From positions 1 through 8,741 of the forward strand of contig NZ_JALAMS010000064.1 of NCBI RefSeq assembly GCF_026790145.1: 8,741 bases of DNA. Reading direction: 5' to 3'. How positions within the stretch are numbered: the first letter of the stretch is position 1; each line of letters starts with the position of its first letter. Source of the DNA: Bacillus_I endophytica_A. Its GTDB lineage: Bacteria; Bacillota; Bacilli; Bacillales; Bacillaceae_H. Positions 1-5,944 of this stretch are shown here, piece by piece. The notes below the pieces were generated by a model. That model was not told where the DNA came from. It searched no databases and saw nothing but the letters and a program-made list of their open reading frames with translations. The translations under genes and the position numbers were made by a program.

Positions 1-81
1 TACAATCTCTTTTTCATTCAGACCATTGCCCACAGCCCCTGGATCAGAACCGCCATGACCTGGATCTAAATAAAGTTTCAT
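1..81 (-). CDS. N-acetylmuramoyl-L-alanine amidase, N-terminal fragment (runs off window)
   Basis: Only the first 27 codons lie in the window; the gene continues beyond base 1. The visible protein starts MKLYLDPGHGGSDPGAVGNG and continues LNEKEIV. The DPGHGGxDPGA block with its zinc-binding His and the following NGLxEKE are the hallmark N terminus of the Amidase_3 family (CwlB/LytC catalytic domain, CwlC, CwlV), zinc enzymes that cut the bond between muramic acid and L-alanine in peptidoglycan. No signal peptide precedes the catalytic domain, which fits the CwlC-like or phage/endolysin-like architecture in which the amidase domain is first. The ATG is preceded by a G-rich stretch (GGATGGGGGA) that can serve as ribosome binding site. 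Family call is solid; the subfamily cannot be decided from 27 residues. Confidence 0.85.
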   Translation of the reverse strand, partial: MKLYLDPGHGGSDPGAVGNGLNEKEIV

Positions 82-546
82 TAAGCATCCCCCATCCCTT
101 TTCCCTTATGTTTTACTCATGTGTTTTTATAATTCGACTGCTTATCTTTAATAACCTCCCTCGAATTCCAGTTAACTCCTTTACTTAAATGAATTACTTG
201 TACCTGCCGGTAGTATATTGGAACAATCAATAAGGGTCTAGTACAAAAATAACTTGTATATGAAACCACCAACGGATGGATACATCATAAGTGAATGGAT
301 TTACAGAGGATCAGATGTTCCGATCTTAGGCCAGGAAACCCTAAGAGTGAACTATGGTTATCTAGAGGAGAAGTTCCACAAAATGGGGAGGAACATGAAA
401 TTATCATCACGAAATTTGAATTTATCCCTTATCGAGTGTCTTGAACTAATGGTGTTTAGGAGAACGTTTCGCTGCATACTTAATACTATACTAATCTCGT
501 TAACAGTTCTCATCCGTTCCTTTATTTTTGGATAGATCTATTATGG
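82..546. other. Intergenic stretch with no convincing intact gene
   Basis: An open frame at 254-535 (+, 93 codons) has no ribosome binding site before its possible starts, and I recognise no family in it. In frame 1 a stretch at 385-441 reads like normal protein (NGEEHEIIITKFEF) but hits stops at 442, 457 and 481, after which the frame opens into the membrane segment of the next entry. Together this suggests a decayed gene rather than an active one. I see no convincing promoter for the amidase gene in 82-253. Confidence 0.4.
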
Positions 547-837
547 ATGTTCATTCTCTTCGGTTCAGCCATGATTATACAAGCTATTTATTTTAATCTT
601 GGCACAGTAAGAACATTAAGTGGCGGTGCGACACTGTTAATCTTGGTACTTGCTACAGTCTTTTTTGTCGACCTCAGTCCACTAATTGAGTTTATCATTT
701 CTGAACATCTCTTGTTTGTTCATATCCTTGCCGGGATATCGCTAGTATTCATGTTTCTCTCCTACTTCATTATGAGAAATGCACCTTTGGAACGCGGGGA
801 TAGAAGTTTAATTAAAATGCAGCCAAAAGCAGATTAA
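547..837 (+). pseudogene. Small three-helix membrane protein, probably the 3' remnant of a decayed gene
   Basis: The frame encodes 96 residues with about three hydrophobic segments: residues 1-16, 27-43 and 55-76, followed by a charged tail ending KMQPKAD. The same frame is open upstream to base 484 and adds more membrane-like sequence (HPFLYFWIDLLW), so the ATG at 547 is probably not a true start: it falls inside a hydrophobic helix and has no Shine-Dalgarno sequence. In-frame stops just upstream (442, 457, 481) separate it from protein-like sequence, so I infer loss of the 5' part. A strong terminator follows 21 bases after the stop, as expected for the end of a transcription unit. I do not recognise the family. 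It could still be a short functional membrane protein using a non-standard start. Confidence 0.4.
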
Positions 838-858
838 ACGAACCGAACTGAATCAGCA

Positions 859-906
859 AGGAGGGGTTTCCGATCATTCTTATGACCATGAAACACCTCC
901 TTTTTT
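859..906 (+). terminator. Rho-independent terminator after the membrane-protein remnant
   Basis: Left arm 859-870 (AGGAGGGGTTTC) pairs with right arm 890-901 (GAAACACCTCCT) with one mismatch. The loop is 19 bases and a run of six T follows at 901-906. It lies 21 bases after the stop codon at 837. Confidence 0.8.
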
Positions 907-1186
907 ACATTTTTAATAAATTTCATCCTTGGTCAACTCACACATATATGCTCAATCATTTGAGTAATTTCGCAGGTACTGATGTTTTCGGTATATATTT
1001 TCAATAAAAATATTCTTATCAATCCTTTTTTCAAATTCACAAAGAAAGGAAAGAGAATTTTAATTTCACAAATAAAAGAAAGAAAGCTGAGATTCAAGAC
1101 TACTCGGCTTCTCCTGTGTCCTAGAAGGGGTATCGTCAGGAAAATGCGGATTTACGATTTACAACGTTAAGCAAATTACAACATAG
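907..1186. other. Intergenic DNA, nothing recognised
   Basis: A 62-codon frame at 982-1170 (+) lacks a good ribosome binding site, is Lys/Arg-rich low-complexity sequence and matches no family I know. I treat the stretch as non-coding. Confidence 0.4.
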
Positions 1187-1224
1187 AAAAATCGGTTCCT
1201 TACAACGTTTAGGAACCGATTTTT
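1187..1224. terminator. Bidirectional intrinsic terminator
   Basis: A perfect 14-bp stem: 1187-1200 (AAAAATCGGTTCCT) pairs with 1211-1224, with a 10-base loop. T runs follow on both strands: seven T from 1220 on the plus strand and five on the minus strand. On the minus strand it lies about 80 bases after the stop of the zinc-ribbon gene and probably ends the tetR-1 / zinc-ribbon transcript. Confidence 0.88.
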
Positions 1225-1306
1225 TTGATTTGGCTTGTTATGCTAACGCACCCGTAAGTTGAAGTACATTATTTCACAATCTATTAGTTGGACTCTCCCC
1301 CAAAAA

Positions 1307-1471
1307 CTATCTAAAGAAATTTTTGATTGCTTCAATGCGTATTTTATGACTACAATCTTCGCAACAAAAAATCCTACTCTTTCTTTCCTTAAATTGTTTA
1401 TATTTTAGTGAACCTTCGTATACTCTGAATATTTTTTTACAACTATAACAAAGTACCTCATAGTAAAACAT
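1307..1471 (-). CDS. Small zinc-ribbon-like protein (54 residues)
   Basis: The protein has two cysteine pairs, C8-Y-S-C11 and C37-E-D-C40 (C36 is an extra cysteine), separated by a Lys-rich stretch. This spacing is typical of a small treble-clef or zinc-ribbon knuckle binding one zinc ion. It resembles short conserved Bacillus proteins of the YlaI/DUF2197 kind, but that link is from memory and tentative. The start is set by the sequence: AGGAGG at 1478-1483 lies six bases before the ATG at 1471, so translation begins MFYYEVLCYS. A longer GTG-start version (from 1492) would read through its own Shine-Dalgarno and is unlikely. It begins 22 bases after the stop of tetR-1 on the same strand, so the two are probably co-transcribed and end at the 1187-1224 terminator. 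Function unknown. Confidence 0.75.
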   Translation of the reverse strand: MFYYEVLCYSCKKIFRVYEGSLKYKQFKERKSRIFCCEDCSHKIRIEAIKNFFR

Positions 1472-1493
1472 TGTTATCCTCCTAAGTGACACA

Positions 1494-2087
1494 TTATTTC
1501 TTAGTTGATTTATCGAAGATTGTAATCAGTTCTCTAGTATATTCCTGAACATCTAAATGAGGCTTTCTCATTAATTCAATGGTGAACCCGTCAATAGCAT
1601 TTCTTATTGTTAACGCCATCACCCTTGCCGATGGTCCGGTAAATTCTCGGAAAATTCCTTCTTGCATCCCTAGGGTGAGAATATTTTCAATTGGAAGTAA
1701 AATCGTTTCATCATGGTTTGCTGCAAACCGAAGTTTACCATCATCAGTTCTCTTATTAGAAACCATTTCTATAACAGCGAAAACATGCTGCCGATTTTCA
1801 TCTACGAATGTAAGATTGGATTCAATATATACCCGAAGCATTTCTTTAGGAGATTTTTGAGCTTCTATTCGTGGAGCAATATAGGATTGCCAAGCCATAT
1901 AGTATTCGAAAGCTACTTGCTCCAATAATTCCTCTTTATTTGTAAAGTGATAAGAAATAACCCCCTTACTGATTTTTGCACGTTTTGCAATTTGTCCTAA
2001 AGAGGCTTGAGCGTAACCTACTTCTGCGATTGTTTCAATCGCACATTCCACAATTTGAGCTCTACGGGCTTTTTCGATGAATGACAA
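1494..2087 (-). CDS. TetR/AcrR-family transcriptional repressor (tetR-1), 5' end frameshifted
   Basis: The 197-residue frame carries a TetR DNA-binding domain at residues 7-55. The helix-turn-helix runs roughly from ASLGQIAKRA to KGVISYHFTN, followed by KEELL; the rest is a helical ligand-binding and dimerisation domain. Such proteins are homodimeric repressors released by small ligands. The frame opens with TTG at 2087, which has no ribosome binding site. An ATG lies upstream at 2122 but is out of frame: as sequenced it gives a 34-codon dead end. Adding one A to the A7 tract right after this ATG (plus-strand T7, 2110-2116) restores MSKKNKPTNQKQ fused to LSFIEKARRAQ, a normal TetR N terminus. 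The true start is therefore probably 2122 with a one-base slip. The zinc-ribbon gene follows 22 bases downstream. No efflux or enzyme gene is adjacent, so the target is unclear; self-repression is likely. Confidence 0.85.
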   Translation of the reverse strand: MSFIEKARRAQIVECAIETIAEVGYAQASLGQIAKRAKISKGVISYHFTNKEELLEQVAFEYYMAWQSYIAPRIEAQKSPKEMLRVYIESNLTFVDENRQHVFAVIEMVSNKRTDDGKLRFAANHDETILLPIENILTLGMQEGIFREFTGPSARVMALTIRNAIDGFTIELMRKPHLDVQEYTRELITIFDKSTKK

Positions 2088-2109
2088 TTGTTTTTGGTTA
2101 GTTGGTTTG

Positions 2110-2116
2110 TTTTTTT
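2110..2116 (-). other. A7 homopolymer that breaks the tetR-1 reading frame
   Basis: Coding strand reads ATG AGT then seven A. With eight A the ATG at 2122 reads straight into the TetR frame; with seven it stops after 34 codons. It is a candidate slippage or phase-variable tract, or a homopolymer miscall. A second, identical case exists at 8044-8050. Confidence 0.7.
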
Positions 2117-2128
2117 ACTCATGTTCTT

Positions 2129-2157
2129 ATTTAAGTTAAGGTGTGCAAAAAATTCAA
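2129..2157 (-). promoter_or_regulatory. Candidate sigma-A promoter for tetR-1
   Basis: On the minus strand TTGAAT (2152-2157) and TTAAAT (2129-2134) are separated by 17 bases. Each hexamer matches consensus at 4 of 6. Transcription would begin near 2122, i.e. at the A of the ATG, giving a leaderless or nearly leaderless mRNA. This agrees with the absence of a Shine-Dalgarno before that ATG. Confidence 0.4.
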
Positions 2158-2161
2158 ACAA

Positions 2162-2198
2162 AAAAAACATTTAGGTGAAGATTATCTAAATGGTTTTT
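2162..2198 (-). terminator. AT-rich terminator-like hairpin upstream of tetR-1
   Basis: Arms 2162-2174 and 2186-2198 pair at 12 of 13 positions around an 11-base loop, and eight T follow on the minus strand (2160-2167 as A on the plus strand). It lies about 40 bases before the tetR-1 ATG. It could insulate tetR-1 from minus-strand read-through, or act as an attenuator. A TetR operator is less likely because the arms are far apart. Confidence 0.45.
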
Positions 2199-2339
2199 AA
2201 ACCCCTTTACACAACTATCCTGCCCGTTTAAGTGAAAACTTCACAATGTATTGTAGTTATATCGCTAATTCTTCTCTTCTGATCAGTTCTTTAATGGAAT
2301 AAATACGCTCTCATTCAATATGTTCTGAATATTTTTTAT

Positions 2340-2430
2340 AAAATATGTTCAAGGAAGTAAAAAAGCACAGAATCGTTGATTAATAATGAGTCTATGCTTT
2401 TTCTTTTTCCTTAAGTATACTTTTACGGAC
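2340..2430. repeat. Dispersed intergenic repeat, copy 1 (with terminator hairpin 2359-2402)
   Basis: This 91-base segment aligns with 6879-6970 at roughly 80-85% identity by eye, with one length difference in an A run. Both copies start aaaa(t/c)atgttc and end tatacttttacggac. Inside is a hairpin: 2365-2377 pairs with 2385-2397 (11 of 13 pairs including one G-U) around the 7-base loop GATTAAT. It is flanked by A6 and T5, so it could terminate transcription on either strand. Both copies lie in non-coding DNA in the same orientation. The sharp end at ACGGAC suggests the end of a mobile element or MITE; its outer sequence somewhat resembles IS256-family ends from memory, which is weak support. 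Confidence 0.65.
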
Positions 2431-2677
2431 GGTTATTAAATTAAAAGACCGTTTTACAAACCTGATAATGGTCTTGTCATCTTATAGCAATTTATAATTA
2501 TTAAAAAGGTTTCTCAAATTTCATGTTACTCTCACCATTCTTAAAATCATCATCTAATGGTTTTTTCTTTGTTCATAATACATGTGATTATTATATTCCA
2601 GTTTATATCATACATTATCTTTACATTAGTTGCCCATTAGTGGAGAAGGAGTACGGTTAAGAGGTCTTATAAACCAA
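2431..2677. other. AT-rich intergenic DNA, no gene seen
   Basis: The only structure noticed is a 9-bp hairpin with one G-U pair (2445-2453 with 2467-2475, 13-base loop) without a T run. No ribosome binding site leads a reading frame of useful length on either strand. Confidence 0.4.
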
Positions 2678-2705
2678 AAGTACACCACTAATAAGTAGTG
2701 TACTT
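2678..2705 (-). terminator. Intrinsic terminator of the serine hydrolase gene
   Basis: Arms 2678-2689 and 2694-2705 form a 12-bp stem with one mismatch and a 4-base AATA loop. On the minus strand the stem runs into TTTT. It starts 24 bases past the stop codon of the hydrolase gene. Confidence 0.75.
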
Positions 2706-2729
2706 AGTTTCATTAATTCCAAGATTTTG

Positions 2730-3905
2730 TCAATCCACACAACCAATAATTAAATCATTAATTTTTTGCATTCTTTGAAAATGTTCTAATCCTAGTGTAT
2801 GACCGTGTCCTAAATAAACAACCGTTAGTTCTTTTTCTGGATCAAACATCATAATCGTACTTCCTCCACCCATGCCAGCAAATGAATGAGGAGAAGCAAA
2901 CATTCCAACCGGTGAAGCATGATATCCTTCGCCTCTAATATAACCCCCAGCGAGTGAGTAGTTTCCAGGGATATGATCGAGTTCAATTCCTAGTCTATAG
3001 AAGTCGGACGTAAACGAAACATTCGGTTTATTGCCTGTATAATTATTCATCGCAAATTTAACCATTGCCGGCGAAAGAATCCTTGCACCATTATATGAAC
3101 CACCTAAACGTAACATTTCGGCAAATTTAAACACGTCATAAGCTGTACTGTAAGCATTTCCACCTGGTATTTCTCCTTTATTCCATCCATTTAAGAATAC
3201 AGCTTCTTTTTTATTTTTTTGTGGTCCATAACAGAAAACCATAGGAACAATTCGTGGGTCTGACTTATCTCGTCCAAAACTAGTATCTGTCATTCCTAGT
3301 GGTGTAAAGATTTCATCTTTGACAATTTGAGAAAAACTTCTCTTTTTCTCATCTGTTAATACAAGTAAATACCCTAGTACGCTATAAGTTAAAATCGGAT
3401 TATATGTGAAACCTTCACCTATTTTACTAATTGGGGCTACTGCTGCTGCTGCTTTCGCTACAGCTTCCAAATCAGTTAGGCCTTGTAATCCATCTACTCC
3501 AGGTACCGGGTGAAAATTATTCATAAGATTCACTTGGTGAGTTAATAGATGGAAAACCGTTACGTTTTCCTTACCGTTTGCTCCGAATTCTGGGAAAATT
3601 TCAGAAACTCTTGTATCAAGTCTAAATTTCCCTTGATCAATTGCTTTTAATACCGTAACAGCAGTTAGTGATTTACTTAATGACATTAGAAAAAATACAT
3701 CGTCTACTTTAGCAGGTCGATTTGTTTCAATATCTGTCGTACCCATCGCCTCTAGGTAACAAATTTCCCCTTTCCTAGCTGCTAATACAACAGCACCATT
3801 CGTTATACCAGCATCAATATCTTTTTGAATATTTTTAGTTACATTTTCAAGTCCTTTAGAATTCATTCCTACACTTTCAGGTGACACGATTTCAACTGTT
3901 TTCAT
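2730..3905 (-). CDS. Serine hydrolase, class C beta-lactamase / penicillin-binding-protein-like family
   Basis: A 391-residue protein of the 'Beta-lactamase' superfamily (AmpC, EstB esterases, D-aminopeptidases). The SxxK catalytic motif is S75-L-S-K78 in the context FFLMSLSKSLTAVTV, just after the usual strand. LLTH (120-123), TPLGMTDTSF (201-210) and the GG-rich block SFAGMGGGST (341-350) before FDPEKELTVVYL are further family landmarks. The second motif, usually Y-S/A-N, reads Y168-N-P170, and the usual HxG of the third motif has no His in place. These changes point to an esterase or other hydrolase rather than an antibiotic-hydrolysing enzyme. There is no signal peptide, so it acts in the cytoplasm. 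AAAGGGAG lies nine bases before the ATG. It follows the flavin monooxygenase by 139 bases on the same strand and ends at a terminator, so co-transcription is possible. Substrate unknown. Confidence 0.85.
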   Translation of the reverse strand: MKTVEIVSPESVGMNSKGLENVTKNIQKDIDAGITNGAVVLAARKGEICYLEAMGTTDIETNRPAKVDDVFFLMSLSKSLTAVTVLKAIDQGKFRLDTRVSEIFPEFGANGKENVTVFHLLTHQVNLMNNFHPVPGVDGLQGLTDLEAVAKAAAAVAPISKIGEGFTYNPILTYSVLGYLLVLTDEKKRSFSQIVKDEIFTPLGMTDTSFGRDKSDPRIVPMVFCYGPQKNKKEAVFLNGWNKGEIPGGNAYSTAYDVFKFAEMLRLGGSYNGARILSPAMVKFAMNNYTGNKPNVSFTSDFYRLGIELDHIPGNYSLAGGYIRGEGYHASPVGMFASPHSFAGMGGGSTIMMFDPEKELTVVYLGHGHTLGLEHFQRMQKINDLIIGCVD

Positions 3906-4044
3906 ATTTGTTTTCTCCCTTTCTGAACTAGATGATTAAACGGTGAATTAAATCTTTTTAAAATATCCAATCCTTTAGTATGGTTCTGCTTTGTAATTTT
4001 TGTGTGAAATCTACTTGAAATGAACAGAATAAAATTTAATTTTT

Positions 4045-5583
4045 TCACACTCCTGTCCGACGATTAGAATTTGATCCGGAAGAGAACAGGTCCGGTACCT
4101 CTTCATTAAAGGCTAACGTAAAGGAAGGAGTGAGCTCATCTAATCTTTCTTGCACCTGTGTCTCATCTACTTCTCCTAGTTCGGCTAAAAGTTGTTTCTC
4201 TTCTAGAGATTCATCTCCAGTGATTAACAAGCTTAGCATATGGGGGTTGATGATTTTACGAGGTGAATGAACTAATCCATTCATCCCTATATATTGTTGG
4301 TACATAGAAAAATCATTATCCTCCTTCGCCCGTTTCGTGGCCTGTTTGAGGTATAGATCAAAATATTTCTGTGCAAACGTCACACCTTTTAATGGAACAG
4401 CTCCTACATGTTCAACCCCTTCCCAACGTAAATCCGCAATCGAACTCAACCACCATGCGGGTTCAATGGCCTGTTGCATACGTTGCAGTACGTCGCGTTC
4501 GAAGCCAGGTTGGTGGGAAGAATGTTCTTTCAAACAAGTGTCTAACATTTCAGCTTCAATGGCGGCTACGGTCATCCCTTGCCCATAAATGGGATCAAAG
4601 TTACAAAACGCATCGCCTAATACTAATAATCCAGATGGCCAATTTTCCATTTGTTCAAAGTGTTGACGCGTTGATTCTTGAGCCCGAAAACCTCGCGGAG
4701 AACCCAACGGTTCTAGCTTTTTGATAAACTGCTTAATTGTAGGGGGCGCTAATGCATCCAGTTCTTTTTCATAGTCTTCCGGATCTGTAGGCGGATAATG
4801 TGTCCCTCCTGCACTAAATAGCAACGTTTGCGCTATGTTCTCTTCGATATGCAACACCCCTACAGCCCCAATGTTTTTTGCAGGATCTCCTTCTGAAGTA
4901 GCGCTCCACTTCTCTTTGATATGTGGAGGCACTCGATAATGTCTCGTGCTATATCCAAAACGCACCTTTAAACGTTCGGATTCTGGCATGTCAAGTCCCA
5001 TAAATTCAAGCCATTTAATCAGTTTGGAAGAACGTCCACTTGTATCCACTACTAAATCAGCAGCCACTGTTCGTTCTTGTTTTTGTTCACTTCGTTCTTT
5101 TATATGAACACCTGTCACTTGACTTTGATCAGCCGATGTCTGAAGACCTATTACTTCTTGTTTAGAAAGAAAACGTACATTTGGAATCTCTTGTACACGT
5201 TGGCGGATTGTCCATTCTAATAAAGCTCGACTGCTCGCTGCACCTTTTTGTTCTATAACCAGTTCAAGTGTCCCATGAGGAGAAAATCGGCTGATTTTGT
5301 CATTTTTGATGTTATGGGCACCCTGAGTTAATAAATCATTGATATATCCAGGGAAGAAACGATTCATAATGATGTCCCCACGTGGTAGTACACGATGAGG
5401 ATGAAAATCCTGGGGTGTACCTGGACGAGAAGATGGTTTTTGAGGGAGCTCATCTTTTTCTACAACGATGACTTCCTCAAAATAACTGGAAAGTACGCGT
5501 GCGGTAAGTAAACCTGCAATACCAGCACCAATCACAAGTGCTTTTTCTTCTTTTTTGTGTTGATATTGTAATGGATTGTTCAT
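4045..5583 (-). CDS. FAD-dependent monooxygenase / oxidoreductase
   Basis: A 512-residue flavoprotein of the PHBH/squalene-epoxidase-like class. Near the N terminus is the FAD-binding Rossmann motif G19-A-G21-I-A-G24, with the ribose-binding acid E42 (VIVVEKDELP). The mid-protein DTSGR (180-184) corresponds to the DG motif, and GD at 323-324 followed by D330-P331 and GQG (334-336) is the second FAD motif. These enzymes use NAD(P)H and O2 to hydroxylate or epoxidise a hydrophobic or aromatic substrate. The halogenase WxWxIP motif is absent. The start is chosen at 5583 because AAGGAG lies nine bases before this ATG; longer starts at 5604 or 5622 lack such a site. It is transcribed divergently from tetR-2, which likely controls it, and precedes the serine hydrolase. 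A detoxification or secondary-metabolite role is inferred; the substrate is unknown. Confidence 0.85.
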   Translation of the reverse strand: MNNPLQYQHKKEEKALVIGAGIAGLLTARVLSSYFEEVIVVEKDELPQKPSSRPGTPQDFHPHRVLPRGDIIMNRFFPGYINDLLTQGAHNIKNDKISRFSPHGTLELVIEQKGAASSRALLEWTIRQRVQEIPNVRFLSKQEVIGLQTSADQSQVTGVHIKERSEQKQERTVAADLVVDTSGRSSKLIKWLEFMGLDMPESERLKVRFGYSTRHYRVPPHIKEKWSATSEGDPAKNIGAVGVLHIEENIAQTLLFSAGGTHYPPTDPEDYEKELDALAPPTIKQFIKKLEPLGSPRGFRAQESTRQHFEQMENWPSGLLVLGDAFCNFDPIYGQGMTVAAIEAEMLDTCLKEHSSHQPGFERDVLQRMQQAIEPAWWLSSIADLRWEGVEHVGAVPLKGVTFAQKYFDLYLKQATKRAKEDNDFSMYQQYIGMNGLVHSPRKIINPHMLSLLITGDESLEEKQLLAELGEVDETQVQERLDELTPSFTLAFNEEVPDLFSSGSNSNRRTGV

Positions 5584-5740
5584 CTTAAAATTCTCCTTTT
5601 TCATAAAAGTGCTTTTGTGCAATAAAGAACCACTAAACCATTTCAGGAAATGTGTACGCTAAGGACTGGATATTTTTTTATGTTTTTTAATGACTTCAAG
5701 CTGCTAGGCGCATATTCTGCCCGTCAACTATAGATTCAAT

Positions 5741-5802
5741 CCTAAGCTCTGACATTCATCGCAATAAGTCTTGTCGAGAGCTTTACAATCAGAAAACTTA
5801 GG
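5741..5802 (-). promoter_or_regulatory. Nested hairpins in the long 5' leader of the monooxygenase gene
   Basis: AAGCTCTGAC (5744-5753) pairs with 5773-5783, a 10-bp stem with one bulged base and a 19-base loop. CCTAAG (5741-5746) can alternatively pair with CTTAGG (5797-5802), and these two pairings overlap and compete. If the promoter at 5839-5867 is used, the leader is about 250 bases and this structure lies early in it. No known riboswitch is recognised. Confidence 0.35.
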
Positions 5803-5806
5803 TTAT

Positions 5807-5828
5807 AATAAACATCGTGTTGTTTATT
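5807..5828. promoter_or_regulatory. 22-bp palindrome, candidate operator at the monooxygenase promoter
   Basis: AATAAACA (5807-5814), six bases, then TGTTTATT (5821-5828) form an 8-bp inverted repeat. It overlaps the expected transcription start of the minus-strand promoter at 5839-5867, a position typical of a repressor site. Its sequence differs from the palindrome next to tetR-2. Confidence 0.45.
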
Positions 5829-5838
5829 TATATTTTGA

Positions 5839-5867
5839 ATTATACGTTTAGCTTAACTCTTATTCAA
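5839..5867 (-). promoter_or_regulatory. Sigma-A promoter for the flavin monooxygenase gene
   Basis: On the minus strand TTGAAT (-35, 5862-5867) and a perfect TATAAT (-10, 5839-5844) are separated by exactly 17 bases. Transcription would start near 5832 and run toward the monooxygenase start at 5583. Confidence 0.7.
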
Positions 5868-5884
5868 TAATCAAAAATCGTAAA

Positions 5885-5904
5885 TGTGTCCGTTATAAGA
5901 CACA
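5885..5904. promoter_or_regulatory. 20-bp palindrome, probable TetR-2 operator
   Basis: TGTGTC (5885-5890) and GACACA (5899-5904) flank eight bases, a size and symmetry usual for TetR-family operators. It ends 40 bases before the tetR-2 start. The TTATAA at its centre may be the tetR-2 -10 box, so binding would block self-transcription. Confidence 0.6.
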
Positions 5905-5944
5905 CTTTCTAAATGTGTTGGATAAAATTAAGGAGGAAAATAAT

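Noticed and set aside
982..1170. 62-codon plus-strand frame
   Set aside because: No good ribosome binding site, low-complexity Lys/Arg composition and no family resemblance.
1579..1928. Plus-strand frames opposite tetR-1
   Set aside because: They are antisense to a clear TetR coding region and lack ribosome binding sites.
4337..4724. Plus-strand frames opposite the monooxygenase
   Set aside because: Antisense to a well-supported flavoprotein; composition follows from its codons.
2216..5724. Shared TAT(C/T)CTGCCCGT at 2216-2227 and 5713-5724
   Set aside because: An 11 of 12 match is expected many times by chance at this length; no longer similarity surrounds it.
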